Positions 1-7,897 of a stretch of DNA of 64,000 bases are shown here, one piece after another. How positions within the stretch are numbered: the stretch's first letter is position 1; each line of letters starts with the position of its first letter. Source of the stretch: Methylophilus sp. TWE2 (GTDB taxonomy: Bacteria > Pseudomonadota > Gammaproteobacteria > Burkholderiales > Methylophilaceae); contig NZ_CP012020.1 in assembly GCF_001183865.1 (NCBI RefSeq), forward strand, positions 2,227,839 through 2,291,838. The letters are read 5' to 3'. The position numbers and the translations under genes were made by a program. Under the pieces are notes generated by a model, which was not told where the DNA came from, made no database searches, and was given only the letters and a program-made list of their open reading frames with translations.

Positions 1-1291
1 CGATATACTCGTAGCGTAATACTGGCGTGATATTGAACTGACCAATATCAAAACGGTTACTTACAAAACCTGAATAAGCATCCGTTTTACGTATATTATC
101 TTCTACACGAACACCTGAGCGAGCTGTGGTCGTGTTACCGTTGTCTTGGCGGCGATCCTGGTCTTCAAAATGCGCGCGAAAACCTAACTCTAGTTGCCCC
201 ATTCCATGGTCAACTGTTAATCGTGGTTCTACTCCGTAGGTTTCATAAGTTCTTTGTCGGCCTTGATTGGCTTGACAAATACTTGGATCAACACGCACAC
301 CCGCCAAACGCTGGTCACGTAACAAAGTACAGTTACTTGCTCCGCCTAAATTATCGTTAGAGTTACTGGAAGAACGCCACCAGTCACGGTCAAAGTAGCT
401 GTAGTAGTAATTAGTGCGCAATAAAGCACTATCTGAAATCTGCCAGTCATGGGTTAAAGAAAGCCCATAGCGTTTGGTATCGAAACTGTCATTTTTATAA
501 GGATAGTATTCGCCACCAAAGTTATTAAACTCAGCACTTGTTAAGCCAGAATATCCAACTTGCGAGTTCTCGGAGAAGTAATTGGCACGGAATGTGACCG
601 CATGAAAGTCGTTAATAGCTTTAGTAATTTTAAAGTTTAAGTCGTCAATATTGAGATTGGTATTATCGCGGTTACCTTCGCCAGATTTATGTGTGTAATC
701 AAGCAACATGCCGTTTCCGCCGATGTTAAACCGAGCATTTTTATAATCACGGTTACCGAACATCACACTTGCCCAGCCACCAAACTCTTCTCGTGCATCT
801 GGGGTAATGTGGTTGATAACCCCTCCAATCGTTTGCGGACCAAACTTGACCTGATTAGCCCCTTTTTGCACTTCAATACGGGAAAATCGATCAATCGATG
901 GATAGTAGTAACTTGCGTTATCGCCATAAGGCGCATAGGCCAATGGAATACCATCTTCAAGCAACATGACTTTGGTTGAGCGGGTTGGATTAAGGCCTCT
1001 AATACTGACATTAGGGCGAATACCAAAGCCCTCTTCGTCACGCACGACCACGCCTGGAACTTTACGCAAGGCTTCATTAGTGGTCATTACGTGAGCACTT
1101 TCCAGCTCTTTTTGTTCCACAATAGTGGATGTGCTGGACTGTTTGAACTGTTGATCTTTTGTGCCGATAACATCAACGCGGGGAACTTCCAAAAGAAGTT
1201 GTTTTTTGGCTTGGCTAATATCCTCTGATAGTGCAATGGTCGAAAATGCAGACAATAGGGCTAGATTGATCCATGAAAGGGTCATTTTCAT
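1..1291 (-). CDS. TonB-dependent outer-membrane receptor, FecA-like (partial, C-terminus beyond the left edge)
   Basis: About 430 N-terminal residues are visible; the frame stays open to the window edge. An N-terminal signal peptide (MKMTLSW...) is followed by a short region with the TonB-box-like stretch EVPRVDVIGTK. A plug domain comes next with NISIRGLNPTRSTKVMLLEDG, APYGDN and FGPQTIGGVIN, then the start of the beta-barrel. The RGLNP / DGIP / APYG / GPQ.GGV series resembles the ferric-dicitrate receptor FecA, so Fe(III)-chelate uptake is likely, but the ligand is inferred. The start at 1291 has AGAAGAGGA a short distance upstream. A Fur-box-like palindrome lies at 1353-1371, which fits iron repression. 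No FecR/FecI pair is seen on the right side. Confidence 0.88.
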   Translation of the reverse strand, partial: MKMTLSWINLALLSAFSTIALSEDISQAKKQLLLEVPRVDVIGTKDQQFKQSSTSTIVEQKELESAHVMTTNEALRKVPGVVVRDEEGFGIRPNVSIRGLNPTRSTKVMLLEDGIPLAYAPYGDNASYYYPSIDRFSRIEVQKGANQVKFGPQTIGGVINHITPDAREEFGGWASVMFGNRDYKNARFNIGGNGMLLDYTHKSGEGNRDNTNLNIDDLNFKITKAINDFHAVTFRANYFSENSQVGYSGLTSAEFNNFGGEYYPYKNDSFDTKRYGLSLTHDWQISDSALLRTNYYYSYFDRDWWRSSSNSNDNLGGASNCTLLRDQRLAGVRVDPSICQANQGRQRTYETYGVEPRLTVDHGMGQLELGFRAHFEDQDRRQDNGNTTTARSGVRVEDNIRKTDAYSGFVSNRFDIGQFNITPVLRYEYI

Positions 1292-1352
1292 TTGTTACGT
1301 ATCCTCTTCTACTACCTTGTTAATATTTATTGATTAAGTTTATTATCTCGAT

Positions 1353-1371
1353 AATGATAACTGTTATCATT
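1353..1371 (-). promoter_or_regulatory. Fur-box-like palindrome
   Basis: The core ATGATAAC-T-GTTATCAT at 1354-1370 is a perfect palindrome, extended by one matching pair to 1353-1371. It is built of the GATAAT/ATTATC-type hexamers typical of Fur boxes. It sits about 60 bases before the start of the TonB receptor and about 50 before hslO on the other strand. It probably acts on the receptor gene. Confidence 0.75.
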
Positions 1372-1423
1372 TAAAAGCTCAAGTTCTTAGTTGAGAGTAG
1401 TGAGAAATGTTAAAATGAGCCTC

Positions 1424-2284
1424 ATGACAAATGACCAACTACACCCTTTTATTTTTGAAGAATCCGCTGTACGCGGTAACCATGTCCAGCTCGACCAAAG
1501 CCTGTTTACTGCACTAGAACACCAGACCTTGCCGCCTGCCCTTAAAAAGGTGATTGGCGAATTCACGGCTGCCAGTGTGCTGCTGACCGCTACCCTCAAA
1601 ATGCAGGGCAAACTGATTTTGCAATTACAAAGCCAGGGCACTTTGCAATTATTGGTAGTGGAATGCACCTCTGACCTGAATATTCGCGCCACGGCTAAAG
1701 TCGCTGGTGAGTTGCAGGGAGATAGCCTGACTGACTGGCTAAGACAAGGCCAACTGGTCATTACCCTGATGCCTGAGCAGGGCGAACCATACCAGGGAAT
1801 CGTCCCACTTGAGGGCGACAATATTGCGACAATGCTCGAGAATTACATGTTGCGCTCGCAACAGATTGACACCCGCCTATGGCTGACTGCTGAAGGCGAC
1901 CGTGCCGCCGGCCTGCTGTTACAGAAACTGCCTCAACAACAAGAACATGATCTGGATTGCTGGAATCGTGTCCAGCACTTGGCTGGGACTGTGACGGATG
2001 AAGAATTACTCAACTTAGACGCTATCACCCTGTTACAACGACTGTTTGCCGAAGAGGACGTGCGTTTATTTAGTGGCCGTGAGGTAGAGGCTTTTTGCAG
2101 CTGTTCTCAAGCCAATGTCACCAATATGTTGCAGATGCTCGGGCTGGCTGAGGTGCGTAGCATCATTGAAGAGCAAGGCAGCGTGGAAATCCAGTGTGAC
2201 TTTTGCCACAAACATTATGTCGTCGATGAAGATGAGGCCTTAGCCTTGTTTGATGAGGATGATGACCACGAGGTCACGCATTAA
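1424..2284 (+). CDS. hslO: Hsp33 redox-regulated chaperone
   Basis: Cytoplasmic holdase activated by oxidation and unfolding. The N-terminus DQLHPFIFEESAVRG matches the usual Hsp33 start, so ATG 1424 is preferred (286 aa, close to the family's roughly 290) over the in-frame TTG 1391 or ATG 1415. The C-terminal redox switch is complete: a Cys-X-Cys pair (FCSCSQ) and a Cys-X2-Cys pair (CDFCHKHY), which together bind Zn in the reduced form. The gene is divergent from the TonB receptor and followed after 8 bases by the convergent methyltransferase gene. Confidence 0.95.
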   Translation: MTNDQLHPFIFEESAVRGNHVQLDQSLFTALEHQTLPPALKKVIGEFTAASVLLTATLKMQGKLILQLQSQGTLQLLVVECTSDLNIRATAKVAGELQGDSLTDWLRQGQLVITLMPEQGEPYQGIVPLEGDNIATMLENYMLRSQQIDTRLWLTAEGDRAAGLLLQKLPQQQEHDLDCWNRVQHLAGTVTDEELLNLDAITLLQRLFAEEDVRLFSGREVEAFCSCSQANVTNMLQMLGLAEVRSIIEEQGSVEIQCDFCHKHYVVDEDEALALFDEDDDHEVTH

Positions 2285-2292
2285 AGGGTAAG

Positions 2293-3084
2293 CTATTGCG
2301 ATAAGCGTTGGCGCTTGCATTCAAACAGTGCCACCGCAGTTGCTGCTGCGGCATTCAGTGACTCTATCGCCAGCGTGCCTTGATGCGCCATGGGGATGGT
2401 GACACAGGTATTGACGGCTGACTGCAAGGCAGCAGAAATTCCCGCGCCCTCATTGCCCACCGCAAACAATACGGGATCACGCAGGGATTGTTGATAAAGA
2501 TCTTCACCATGTATAGTCAGTGCCAAGGTCTGTCCTGCAAAGCTGTTCACTATTTCCAGTGCGTCCACCGCCTCAATCACAGGCAACACAAATTGCGCGC
2601 CCTGCCCGCCGCGTAACGCCTTGGGTGACCAGGCGTCAGTGCATCCTTTTGTCAGGTAAGCGACTTGCACGCCCGCTGCTGCGGCCGTTCTCAGCATACT
2701 GCCCAGATTGCCCGGATCCTGGATATCCTCAATCAGTAAAGCAAAATCGACGCTTGCGGGCACTTGAGCTTCCGGGATATCAACCAGTGCCATGACGCCA
2801 CTACTAGACGCAACTGGTGCCAGTTCTGCGAACATCAAGGTCGGTAGCAGCATGGTATCCACATCCGCCAGTTGCTGGATAAGCCCCGTCGCCTCCACGC
2901 TACTTTGCCCTTCAGGAATAATCAACAAGCGTGGCTCGCCATACACCTGCAGGTAGGCCTCTATCAAATGCACCCCTTCCAGTAAGGTGGACGCTGTTTT
3001 TTTGCGCTCACGTGACTGGTCAACCAGTTTGCGGAGTTGCTTGAAAATCGGGTTATCGCGGGAAGTGATGTGTTTAAAGGCCAT
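2293..3084 (-). CDS. TrmH/SpoU-family RNA 2'-O-methyltransferase
   Basis: SPOUT-class S-adenosylmethionine-dependent RNA methyltransferase of 263 aa. An N-terminal substrate-binding part (ITSRDNPIFKQLRKL, then LLEGVHLIEAYL) precedes the SpoU domain. All three family motifs are present: motif 1 LIEDIQDPGNLGSMLRTA, motif 2 FAVGNEGAGIS and motif 3 IPMAHQGTLAIESLNAA. The layout resembles RlmB/YsgA-type rRNA methyltransferases, but the exact target nucleotide cannot be read from sequence. A TATAAT hexamer reading leftward at 3091-3096, just upstream of the start, is a likely -10 element. Confidence 0.9.
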   Translation of the reverse strand: MAFKHITSRDNPIFKQLRKLVDQSRERKKTASTLLEGVHLIEAYLQVYGEPRLLIIPEGQSSVEATGLIQQLADVDTMLLPTLMFAELAPVASSSGVMALVDIPEAQVPASVDFALLIEDIQDPGNLGSMLRTAAAAGVQVAYLTKGCTDAWSPKALRGGQGAQFVLPVIEAVDALEIVNSFAGQTLALTIHGEDLYQQSLRDPVLFAVGNEGAGISAALQSAVNTCVTIPMAHQGTLAIESLNAAAATAVALFECKRQRLSQ

Positions 3085-3143
3085 GGCGGGATTATACGTG
3101 AATTGCCTGGATGGCTCTGCCTGGAATTATCTACTGACATATC

Positions 3144-3258
3144 AACTATATGCGTCTGCGGCCTTCAGACGATTCCAGCAGGTAATGCGTGAAACGCATG
3201 CTCACAATTTTTTATCGCGCCTTGCCTGGCATAGTAATTTGGATTTATAGAAGCGCCC
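3144..3258 (+). repeat. Dispersed intergenic repeat, copy A (MITE-like, partial)
   Basis: Shares an ordered series of blocks with copy B at 22058-22168: AACTATATGCG, then ATGCGTGAAACGCATGCTC, then a TCGCGCCTTG.CTGGC block, then ATTTATAG.AGCGCCCT. ATGCGT-GAA-ACGCAT is a small perfect hairpin. The 3' part also matches copy C at 44013-44077. The inverted left end seen in copies B and C is not recognised here. The repeat ends just before the TATAAT that precedes rsuA. Confidence 0.7.
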
Positions 3259-3275
3259 TCACGTATAATTCACAT

Positions 3276-3992
3276 ATGGCAAAAACACTAGATCTGGAAC
3301 GTATCCTGCACAGGCAGGGTTTTGGCACACGCAAAATGTGCCGCATTTTGATTATCAACGAAGAAGTGACCGTGAATGGCGAAACTTGCGATGATCCTGA
3401 CGCCAAGTTTGTCCTGGATAACAATTTGCATTTCACCGTTCAAGGCGAATCCTGGGAGTATCGTGAACACAGCTACCTCATGATGCACAAACCTGCGCAT
3501 TACGAATGCACGCACAAAACCCAGTTTCACCCCACCATCTATACACTCCTGCCTGCGCCACTGGTTGAACGCGGCATTCAATGCATAGGCCGCCTCGATG
3601 AAGACACAACAGGCCTGATTTTGCTTTCAGATGATGGGCAATTTATTCATAAAGTCAGCTCTCCCAAGCATCATGTGCCTAAAGTATACGAAGTCACATG
3701 TAAACATCCGCTGAGTGACACTGACCAGCAACATTTGTTATCCGGTGTCAAACTGATAGATGAAGAAGAGACCATTGCAGCGCTGGCCGTGACCCGCCTG
3801 AGCGACACAGTCATTCACATGACACTGGCTGAAGGCAAGTACCATCAGGTCAAACGTATGATTGCTGCGATCGGTAACCGCGTAGAAGGTTTGAAGCGTA
3901 TCCAAATTGGGAAACTGGCATTGCCGGAGACGCTAGCGGCGGGAGAATGGCGCTGGTTATCTGCGGATGAGTTAAGCGCTGTGCAGTCTTAG
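3276..3992 (+). CDS. rsuA: 16S rRNA pseudouridine(516) synthase RsuA family
   Basis: Converts a uridine of 16S rRNA (U516 in E. coli) to pseudouridine. The 238-aa protein starts with an S4-type RNA-binding region ([20 protein letters not shown]...VTVNGE). The catalytic domain carries [18 protein letters not shown], where the Asp after GRL is the nucleophile. [14 protein letters not shown] and [18 protein letters not shown] are characteristic of RsuA/RluF rather than RluA. ATG 3276 is chosen because it aligns with RsuA proteins; the frame is open further upstream into the repeat, but that part lacks homology. TATAAT at 3264-3269 is close to the start, so the leader is very short or absent. Confidence 0.92.
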   Translation: MAKTLDLERILHRQGFGTRKMCRILIINEEVTVNGETCDDPDAKFVLDNNLHFTVQGESWEYREHSYLMMHKPAHYECTHKTQFHPTIYTLLPAPLVERGIQCIGRLDEDTTGLILLSDDGQFIHKVSSPKHHVPKVYEVTCKHPLSDTDQQHLLSGVKLIDEEETIAALAVTRLSDTVIHMTLAEGKYHQVKRMIAAIGNRVEGLKRIQIGKLALPETLAAGEWRWLSADELSAVQS

Positions 3993-4041
3993 ATCATCAC
4001 TTGCACAAGCTATTTTCAATCAATCATCAAAAAGGAATGTG

Positions 4042-4365
4042 ATGACCTGGCTGGTATTAATGATTGCTGGTTTATTTGAAACGGCGTGGGCAATTGGCCT
4101 GAAATATACGGATGGCTTTACCAAGTTCTGGCCGTCATTCTGGACTATCGTCGCCATGGTCATCAGCGTCTGGTTACTGGGTCTATGTGTGAAGCATTTG
4201 CCCGTGGGGACTGCTTATGCAGTTTGGGTGGGAATAGGCGCAGTAGGCACTGTCATCGGTGGAATTTGGCTATTTAACGAGCCGGTATCGCCGCTACGGG
4301 TGATCAGCCTGATTTGCATTATTGCGGGCATCATTGGCCTCAAACTCGCTTCTTTGCAACCATAA
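4042..4365 (+). CDS. sugE: SMR-family exporter, SugE/Gdx type
   Basis: Small four-helix inner-membrane proton-coupled exporter of 107 aa. The four hydrophobic segments and the Glu of helix 1 ([14 protein letters not shown]) are present. [27 protein letters not shown] and the terminal GIIGLKLAS follow the SugE/Gdx subtype, which exports guanidinium, rather than EmrE. ATG 4042 is chosen because AAAGGA at 4031-4036 lies at good distance; a GTG directly before it is less likely. Only about 50 bases separate it from rsuA, too short for a guanidine riboswitch. Confidence 0.9.
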   Translation: MTWLVLMIAGLFETAWAIGLKYTDGFTKFWPSFWTIVAMVISVWLLGLCVKHLPVGTAYAVWVGIGAVGTVIGGIWLFNEPVSPLRVISLICIIAGIIGLKLASLQP

Positions 4366-4479
4366 AAGAGTCCGCTAAGATTGAAAGAGTTAGGCACAAA
4401 AGTCGTTTTATTCTGTCTATAGTGAATACAGAAAATTCCGGTATGATCAACATTCACCTCCTGGGAGTAGCTGGCTATT

Positions 4480-5442
4480 TTGCAAACACCTGAGATACCT
4501 CACAATGAAGCAGAGCGCTTGAATGTATTGCGTGCGCTGGCCATTCTCGACACACGGTCAGAAGAGCGTTTCGATCGTTTAACCAGGATTGCCAGTAGAA
4601 TGTTTCATGTGCCGATTGCGCTCGTCACGCTTGTGGACAGCCATCGCCAATGGTTCAAATCTTGCGTCGGACTAGACATTAAGGAGACTTCAAGAGATAT
4701 TTCTTTTTGTGGTCACGCTATCCTCGGCAATGACGCATTTGTGATTGCAGATGCCTCGAAAGATCCCAGATTTTCTGACAATCCGCTAGTGACTGGCGCA
4801 CCTCACATCCGGTTTTATGCAGGCAGGCCCATCCGCACCACACTTGGCTTTAAAATTGGCACCTTGTGCCTGATTGATACGGAACCGCGCGAATTTACGG
4901 ATAAAGATATCGAAGACCTTCATGATCTTGCACTCATGGTGGAGCATGAACTTGCTGCGATTGAACTGGCAACGATAGACGATCTTACTGAGGTGAATAA
5001 TCGGCGTGGATTGATTATGTTGGCAGAAAAATACCTCAATTATTTTACCCGTCACCATGTGTATGCCTCGCTTGTTTTTCTGGATCTGAATGGGTTCAAG
5101 TTTATCAATGACTCACATGGCCACGATGAAGGTGATCGCGCCTTACAGACTTTTGGCAGAGCATTGAAAAAAGTGGGCCGTACCTCGGATATATGTGCCC
5201 GGCTGGGTGGGGATGAATTTGTAGTGCTATTGGCTAATGCCCGCCACCATGAAGCCCATATCTATATTGAGCGACTGGTTGCCTACCTCGACACCATCAG
5301 GCAACAACAGCGCCAACCGTACAGGATTTCATTTGCCCACGGCATCGTTGAGTTTGATCCCCAGCTGCCTAAATCTGTGGAACAACTGCTGATTGAAGGG
5401 GATGCCTTGATGTACCAACTCAAAAAGCTAACCCAGCGCTAG
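4480..5442 (+). CDS. GAF-GGDEF diguanylate cyclase
   Basis: Predicted cytoplasmic enzyme making cyclic di-GMP. Residues about 20-160 form a GAF sensor domain (RFDRLTRIASRMF, VALVTLVDSHRQWFKS, FCGHAIL, GTLCLID). The C-terminal GGDEF domain contains FLDLNGFKFINDSHGHDEGD and the intact active-site motif RLGGDEFVVLL. Five residues before it stands RTSD, a classic RxxD inhibitory site for product feedback. No membrane segment or signal peptide is visible. The start appears to be TTG 4480 with GGGAG at 4463-4467; the next ATG would cut into the GAF domain. Confidence 0.9.
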   Translation: MQTPEIPHNEAERLNVLRALAILDTRSEERFDRLTRIASRMFHVPIALVTLVDSHRQWFKSCVGLDIKETSRDISFCGHAILGNDAFVIADASKDPRFSDNPLVTGAPHIRFYAGRPIRTTLGFKIGTLCLIDTEPREFTDKDIEDLHDLALMVEHELAAIELATIDDLTEVNNRRGLIMLAEKYLNYFTRHHVYASLVFLDLNGFKFINDSHGHDEGDRALQTFGRALKKVGRTSDICARLGGDEFVVLLANARHHEAHIYIERLVAYLDTIRQQQRQPYRISFAHGIVEFDPQLPKSVEQLLIEGDALMYQLKKLTQR

Positions 5443-5488
5443 TCAAAAGACAAGAGTCCGGGAATGCATATTGCCACGGGCTCAACAA

Positions 5489-5929
5489 TTAGCTCCCCAA
5501 CAATCTTTGCGCTTTGGCAGTTGCGGTGTTGGCAGAAGCTTTTTTTACCTGCGTGATATGGCGGCCTTTTCCAACCGAGGCCTGCTGCGCAACACAAGCG
5601 CCGCCAGCACTTCCCAAGCCAGCTCCCAGGATGGCTAATAACCTGCCACCACCTAAGCCACGACCAAGAATTGCTCCACCAGCGCCACCGACCGCACCAC
5701 CTAACATGGTTGAAGGCTGCGTCTTGCCATCATTCGCGACCACGCTACCGACTGCACCACCCACTGCCCCGCCCAAAACTTCACCGGCAGGCCCAAGCAT
5801 GACTGCGCCAATCGCCGAACCGGCAACCCCGCCCACGCCACTGGCAGCCACGTTTTTATTGTTGCAACTTTGCGCCTGTGCCAATAGGCTAAAGCAGCCT
5901 AAGCTAAAACCGAGAATCCACACTTTCAT
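5489..5929 (-). CDS. Glycine-zipper envelope protein
   Basis: Exported protein of 146 aa with signal peptide MKVWILGFSLGCFSLLAQAQS. The body consists of repeated Gly/Ala-rich GxxxG segments (GVGGVAGSAIGAVMLG, LGGAVGGAVGSVV, MLGGAVGGAGGAILG), a glycine-zipper pattern that inserts into or associates with membranes. The C-terminal 30 residues are basic. The second ATG (5929) is preferred because it begins a clean signal peptide. Such proteins are common in proteobacterial envelopes and have no defined enzymatic activity. Confidence 0.75.
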   Translation of the reverse strand: MKVWILGFSLGCFSLLAQAQSCNNKNVAASGVGGVAGSAIGAVMLGPAGEVLGGAVGGAVGSVVANDGKTQPSTMLGGAVGGAGGAILGRGLGGGRLLAILGAGLGSAGGACVAQQASVGKGRHITQVKKASANTATAKAQRLLGS

Positions 5930-6025
5930 ATACACTTTTCACAACCTTTCACCAGATTTTTTCATGATGGAATTTGTGTTATTTTAAACGGTCGTAACCA
6001 CTTGTTTAACACTAAGTCACTCAGC

Positions 6026-6622
6026 ATGCTCAAAACTTTTTCCTACCTATTTTATATTGCATCCGTGATCACCTTGAGCGCTTGCTCAGAAGCAATGTCG
6101 CCAGAAGCTGAAAAGGCCATAGTCCCCAGTTTTGACCCCACCCAATATGTGGGCACCTGGTACGAAATCGCACGGCTGGATAATCGTTTTGAAAAAGGGC
6201 TGGAACAAGTGACTGCGCAGTACAGCATCGAAGCAGATGGAACATTGAAGGTGGTTAACCGCGGGTTTAATGCAAAAAAGAATGACTGGAGCGAAGCCGT
6301 GGGCAAAGCAAAATTTGTCGATCCCCCAAACGCCGATGGCACACGCACTGGCCGACTTAAAGTCTCGTTTTTTGGGCCCTTTTATGGCGAGTACAATATC
6401 CTGGAACTCGACAAGCCATATTATAACTATGCGTTGGTCAGCAGTGGACGTGATTACTTATGGATATTGTCACGCACGCCTCAACTCACCTACCCAATCA
6501 AACAGCACCTCATGGCGAAAGCCAAGGCATTGGGATTTGCCACTGATCAATTACTATTCATCAGACAAGCCAACCAGGTTGAGTACGAATCCGGTCGACA
6601 TGTGGTGCCCGAGCATCACTAA
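6026..6622 (+). CDS. blc: Outer-membrane lipoprotein lipocalin Blc
   Basis: Lipocalin-fold lipoprotein of 198 aa, thought to bind fatty acids or lysophospholipids at the outer membrane. A lipobox ends the signal peptide (ITLSAC-SEA). The lipocalin signature follows: VGTWYEIARLDNRFEKGL, TAQYSIEADG, VVNRGF, LKVSFFGPFYGEYNILELD and YALVSSGRDYLWILSRTP. ATG 6026 is chosen because it begins a normal lipoprotein signal sequence; an upstream TTG (6002) only adds eight residues. It is convergent with the BON gene, with a hairpin between them. Confidence 0.92.
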   Translation: MLKTFSYLFYIASVITLSACSEAMSPEAEKAIVPSFDPTQYVGTWYEIARLDNRFEKGLEQVTAQYSIEADGTLKVVNRGFNAKKNDWSEAVGKAKFVDPPNADGTRTGRLKVSFFGPFYGEYNILELDKPYYNYALVSSGRDYLWILSRTPQLTYPIKQHLMAKAKALGFATDQLLFIRQANQVEYESGRHVVPEHH

Positions 6623-6640
6623 CTCTTGCCTGGTCAATCC

Positions 6641-6662
6641 CCGGGAGAGCGGTGTCTCCCGG
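6641..6662. terminator. Hairpin between convergent genes
   Basis: CCGGGAGA (6641-6648) and TCTCCCGG (6655-6662) form a perfect 8-bp stem with a 6-base loop between the blc stop and the convergent BON gene stop. There is no T tract, so it may be a weak bidirectional terminator or an mRNA 3'-end stabiliser. Confidence 0.5.
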
Positions 6663-6667
6663 TGAGC

Positions 6668-7081
6668 TCATTGCGCATTTATCTGCTGTTGGCTAGTCTC
6701 ATTACCAGCGGCAGGGGCATCCATCACAGGATCAAGGCCACCTGGAACGGGGGCAGGCACTACTTCACCAGTCTCATAGCGTAAAGAACCCAGAACAGCA
6801 TATACACCCTCTGACTGCTGTGCAATCTGGGTAATGCTTTCAACCTGTTGTTTTGAGTCCACTTCACCTCTTAATCGCACCACACCTTGCGCATCAGCAT
6901 CGACTTGAATGGCAGACACATCTACGCCATGGCTTTGGAGGTTGCTTTTCACATTATCCACCACGGTGTCACTGGGCAGAAAATCATACATGGGTTCGCC
7001 TTTAGCCATGGCATGAGCGCCTGACACCAGCAAAATACCACTGAATACACTACTTACCAGATAACGATTCATCTTGTTCAT
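6668..7081 (-). CDS. Periplasmic BON-domain protein
   Basis: Secreted protein of 137 aa: signal peptide MNKMNRYLVSSVFSGILLVSGAHA, then one BON domain (VVDNVKSNLQSHGVDVSAIQVDADAQ, VVRLRGEVDSKQQVESITQIAQ, GVYAVLGSL), and a Pro/Gly/Gln-rich tail. BON domains, as in OsmY, bind phospholipid surfaces and are linked to envelope or osmotic stress. It is on the same strand as the EF-hand/BON gene upstream, separated by a strong terminator, so the two are probably separate transcripts. Confidence 0.85.
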   Translation of the reverse strand: MNKMNRYLVSSVFSGILLVSGAHAMAKGEPMYDFLPSDTVVDNVKSNLQSHGVDVSAIQVDADAQGVVRLRGEVDSKQQVESITQIAQQSEGVYAVLGSLRYETGEVVPAPVPGGLDPVMDAPAAGNETSQQQINAQ

Positions 7082-7166
7082 GATGTTTCCTTTCTGTTAC
7101 TTAAGGTGGCGAGTTGTTCGAGTCGCACAGAGGATGAATCAGCCAACACTTGTGAACAACCCGCCG

Positions 7167-7213
7167 GAAAAAAAAGAGCAAGCTACGTACTTGGGAGAGA
7201 AAATGTAGCTTGC
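7167..7213 (-). terminator. Rho-independent terminator of the EF-hand/BON gene
   Basis: On the minus strand GCAAGCTAC and GTAGCTTGC form a perfect 9-bp stem (7205-7213 with 7178-7186) followed by a run of T (A on the plus strand, 7168-7175). It begins just after the stop of the gene at 7226. Confidence 0.85.
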
Positions 7214-7225
7214 AAGGGGGTGTAA

Positions 7226-7741
7226 TTAACCTTTAACTACGATTGCATTTTTGACTGACTTTACGCCTTCGACCGTCGCAACAAGCTCTTCTGCTTTTGC
7301 TTTAAGGGTGGAGTCATTCACAAACCCGCTCAGCAACACTTCACCTTTATGTGTTTCAACACTGATTTTCAGTGACTTCAATGATTCTTCTTCTAACAGA
7401 CGCGCTTTTACCTTAGTGGTAATCCAGCTGTCAGACATGGCGCCCTTGATGGCTTTCTGACCAGTTTGCGTTTTGAGTTCTGCGTATTCTTCGTAACTCA
7501 AGGTACCATCTTTGTCATGGTCGTAGGATTTAAAATCTTGCTGCTTGAGCCCTTTGTCTTTTTGCGCTTCAGCCCAGGTCAGAGTGTTATTCGCGTTTTT
7601 GTCCAGCGTAGTGAACTCTTCTAAATAAGGCTTATCACCCTTTTGCACTTCCTCAAGATCGAACGCAAAAGCGTTTAATGTAATGGTTGTCGCCAACAGG
7701 CCGCCAAAGATTGTTGCTTGTTTGTATTTTGACATTAACAT
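7226..7741 (-). CDS. Periplasmic EF-hand plus BON-domain protein
   Basis: Exported protein of 171 aa. After the signal peptide (MLMSKYKQATIFGGLLATTITLNAFA) come two EF-hand-like Ca-binding loops, LDKNANNTLTWAE and YDHDKDGTLSYEEY. A BON domain follows (DSWITTKVKARLLEEESLKSLKISVETHKGE..., VLLSGFVNDSTLKAKAEELVATVEGVKSV). The start at 7741 is preferred over an upstream in-frame ATG because AAGGAG stands six bases before it. The pairing suggests a calcium-responsive envelope protein; this is inference. It forms a stress-envelope neighbourhood with the second BON protein and the kinase at 7898. Confidence 0.85.
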   Translation of the reverse strand: MLMSKYKQATIFGGLLATTITLNAFAFDLEEVQKGDKPYLEEFTTLDKNANNTLTWAEAQKDKGLKQQDFKSYDHDKDGTLSYEEYAELKTQTGQKAIKGAMSDSWITTKVKARLLEEESLKSLKISVETHKGEVLLSGFVNDSTLKAKAEELVATVEGVKSVKNAIVVKG

Positions 7742-7897
7742 GTGCGTCTCCTTTTTCACACTTAGCCACAAAACAATTCAATTGAATTTGTTGTTTAGTG
7801 TGTTGCCATGTTAACAAGACAAACAAATGCAGTCAGTCGTCCGATCACTGAATCCAGTGTCAGAATATGACTACATGAGGTGAAATACGTGAAGTGA

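Noticed and set aside
3993..4041. Guanidine riboswitch before the SugE-type exporter
   Set aside because: The gap to rsuA is only about 50 bases, too short for any known guanidine riboswitch fold.
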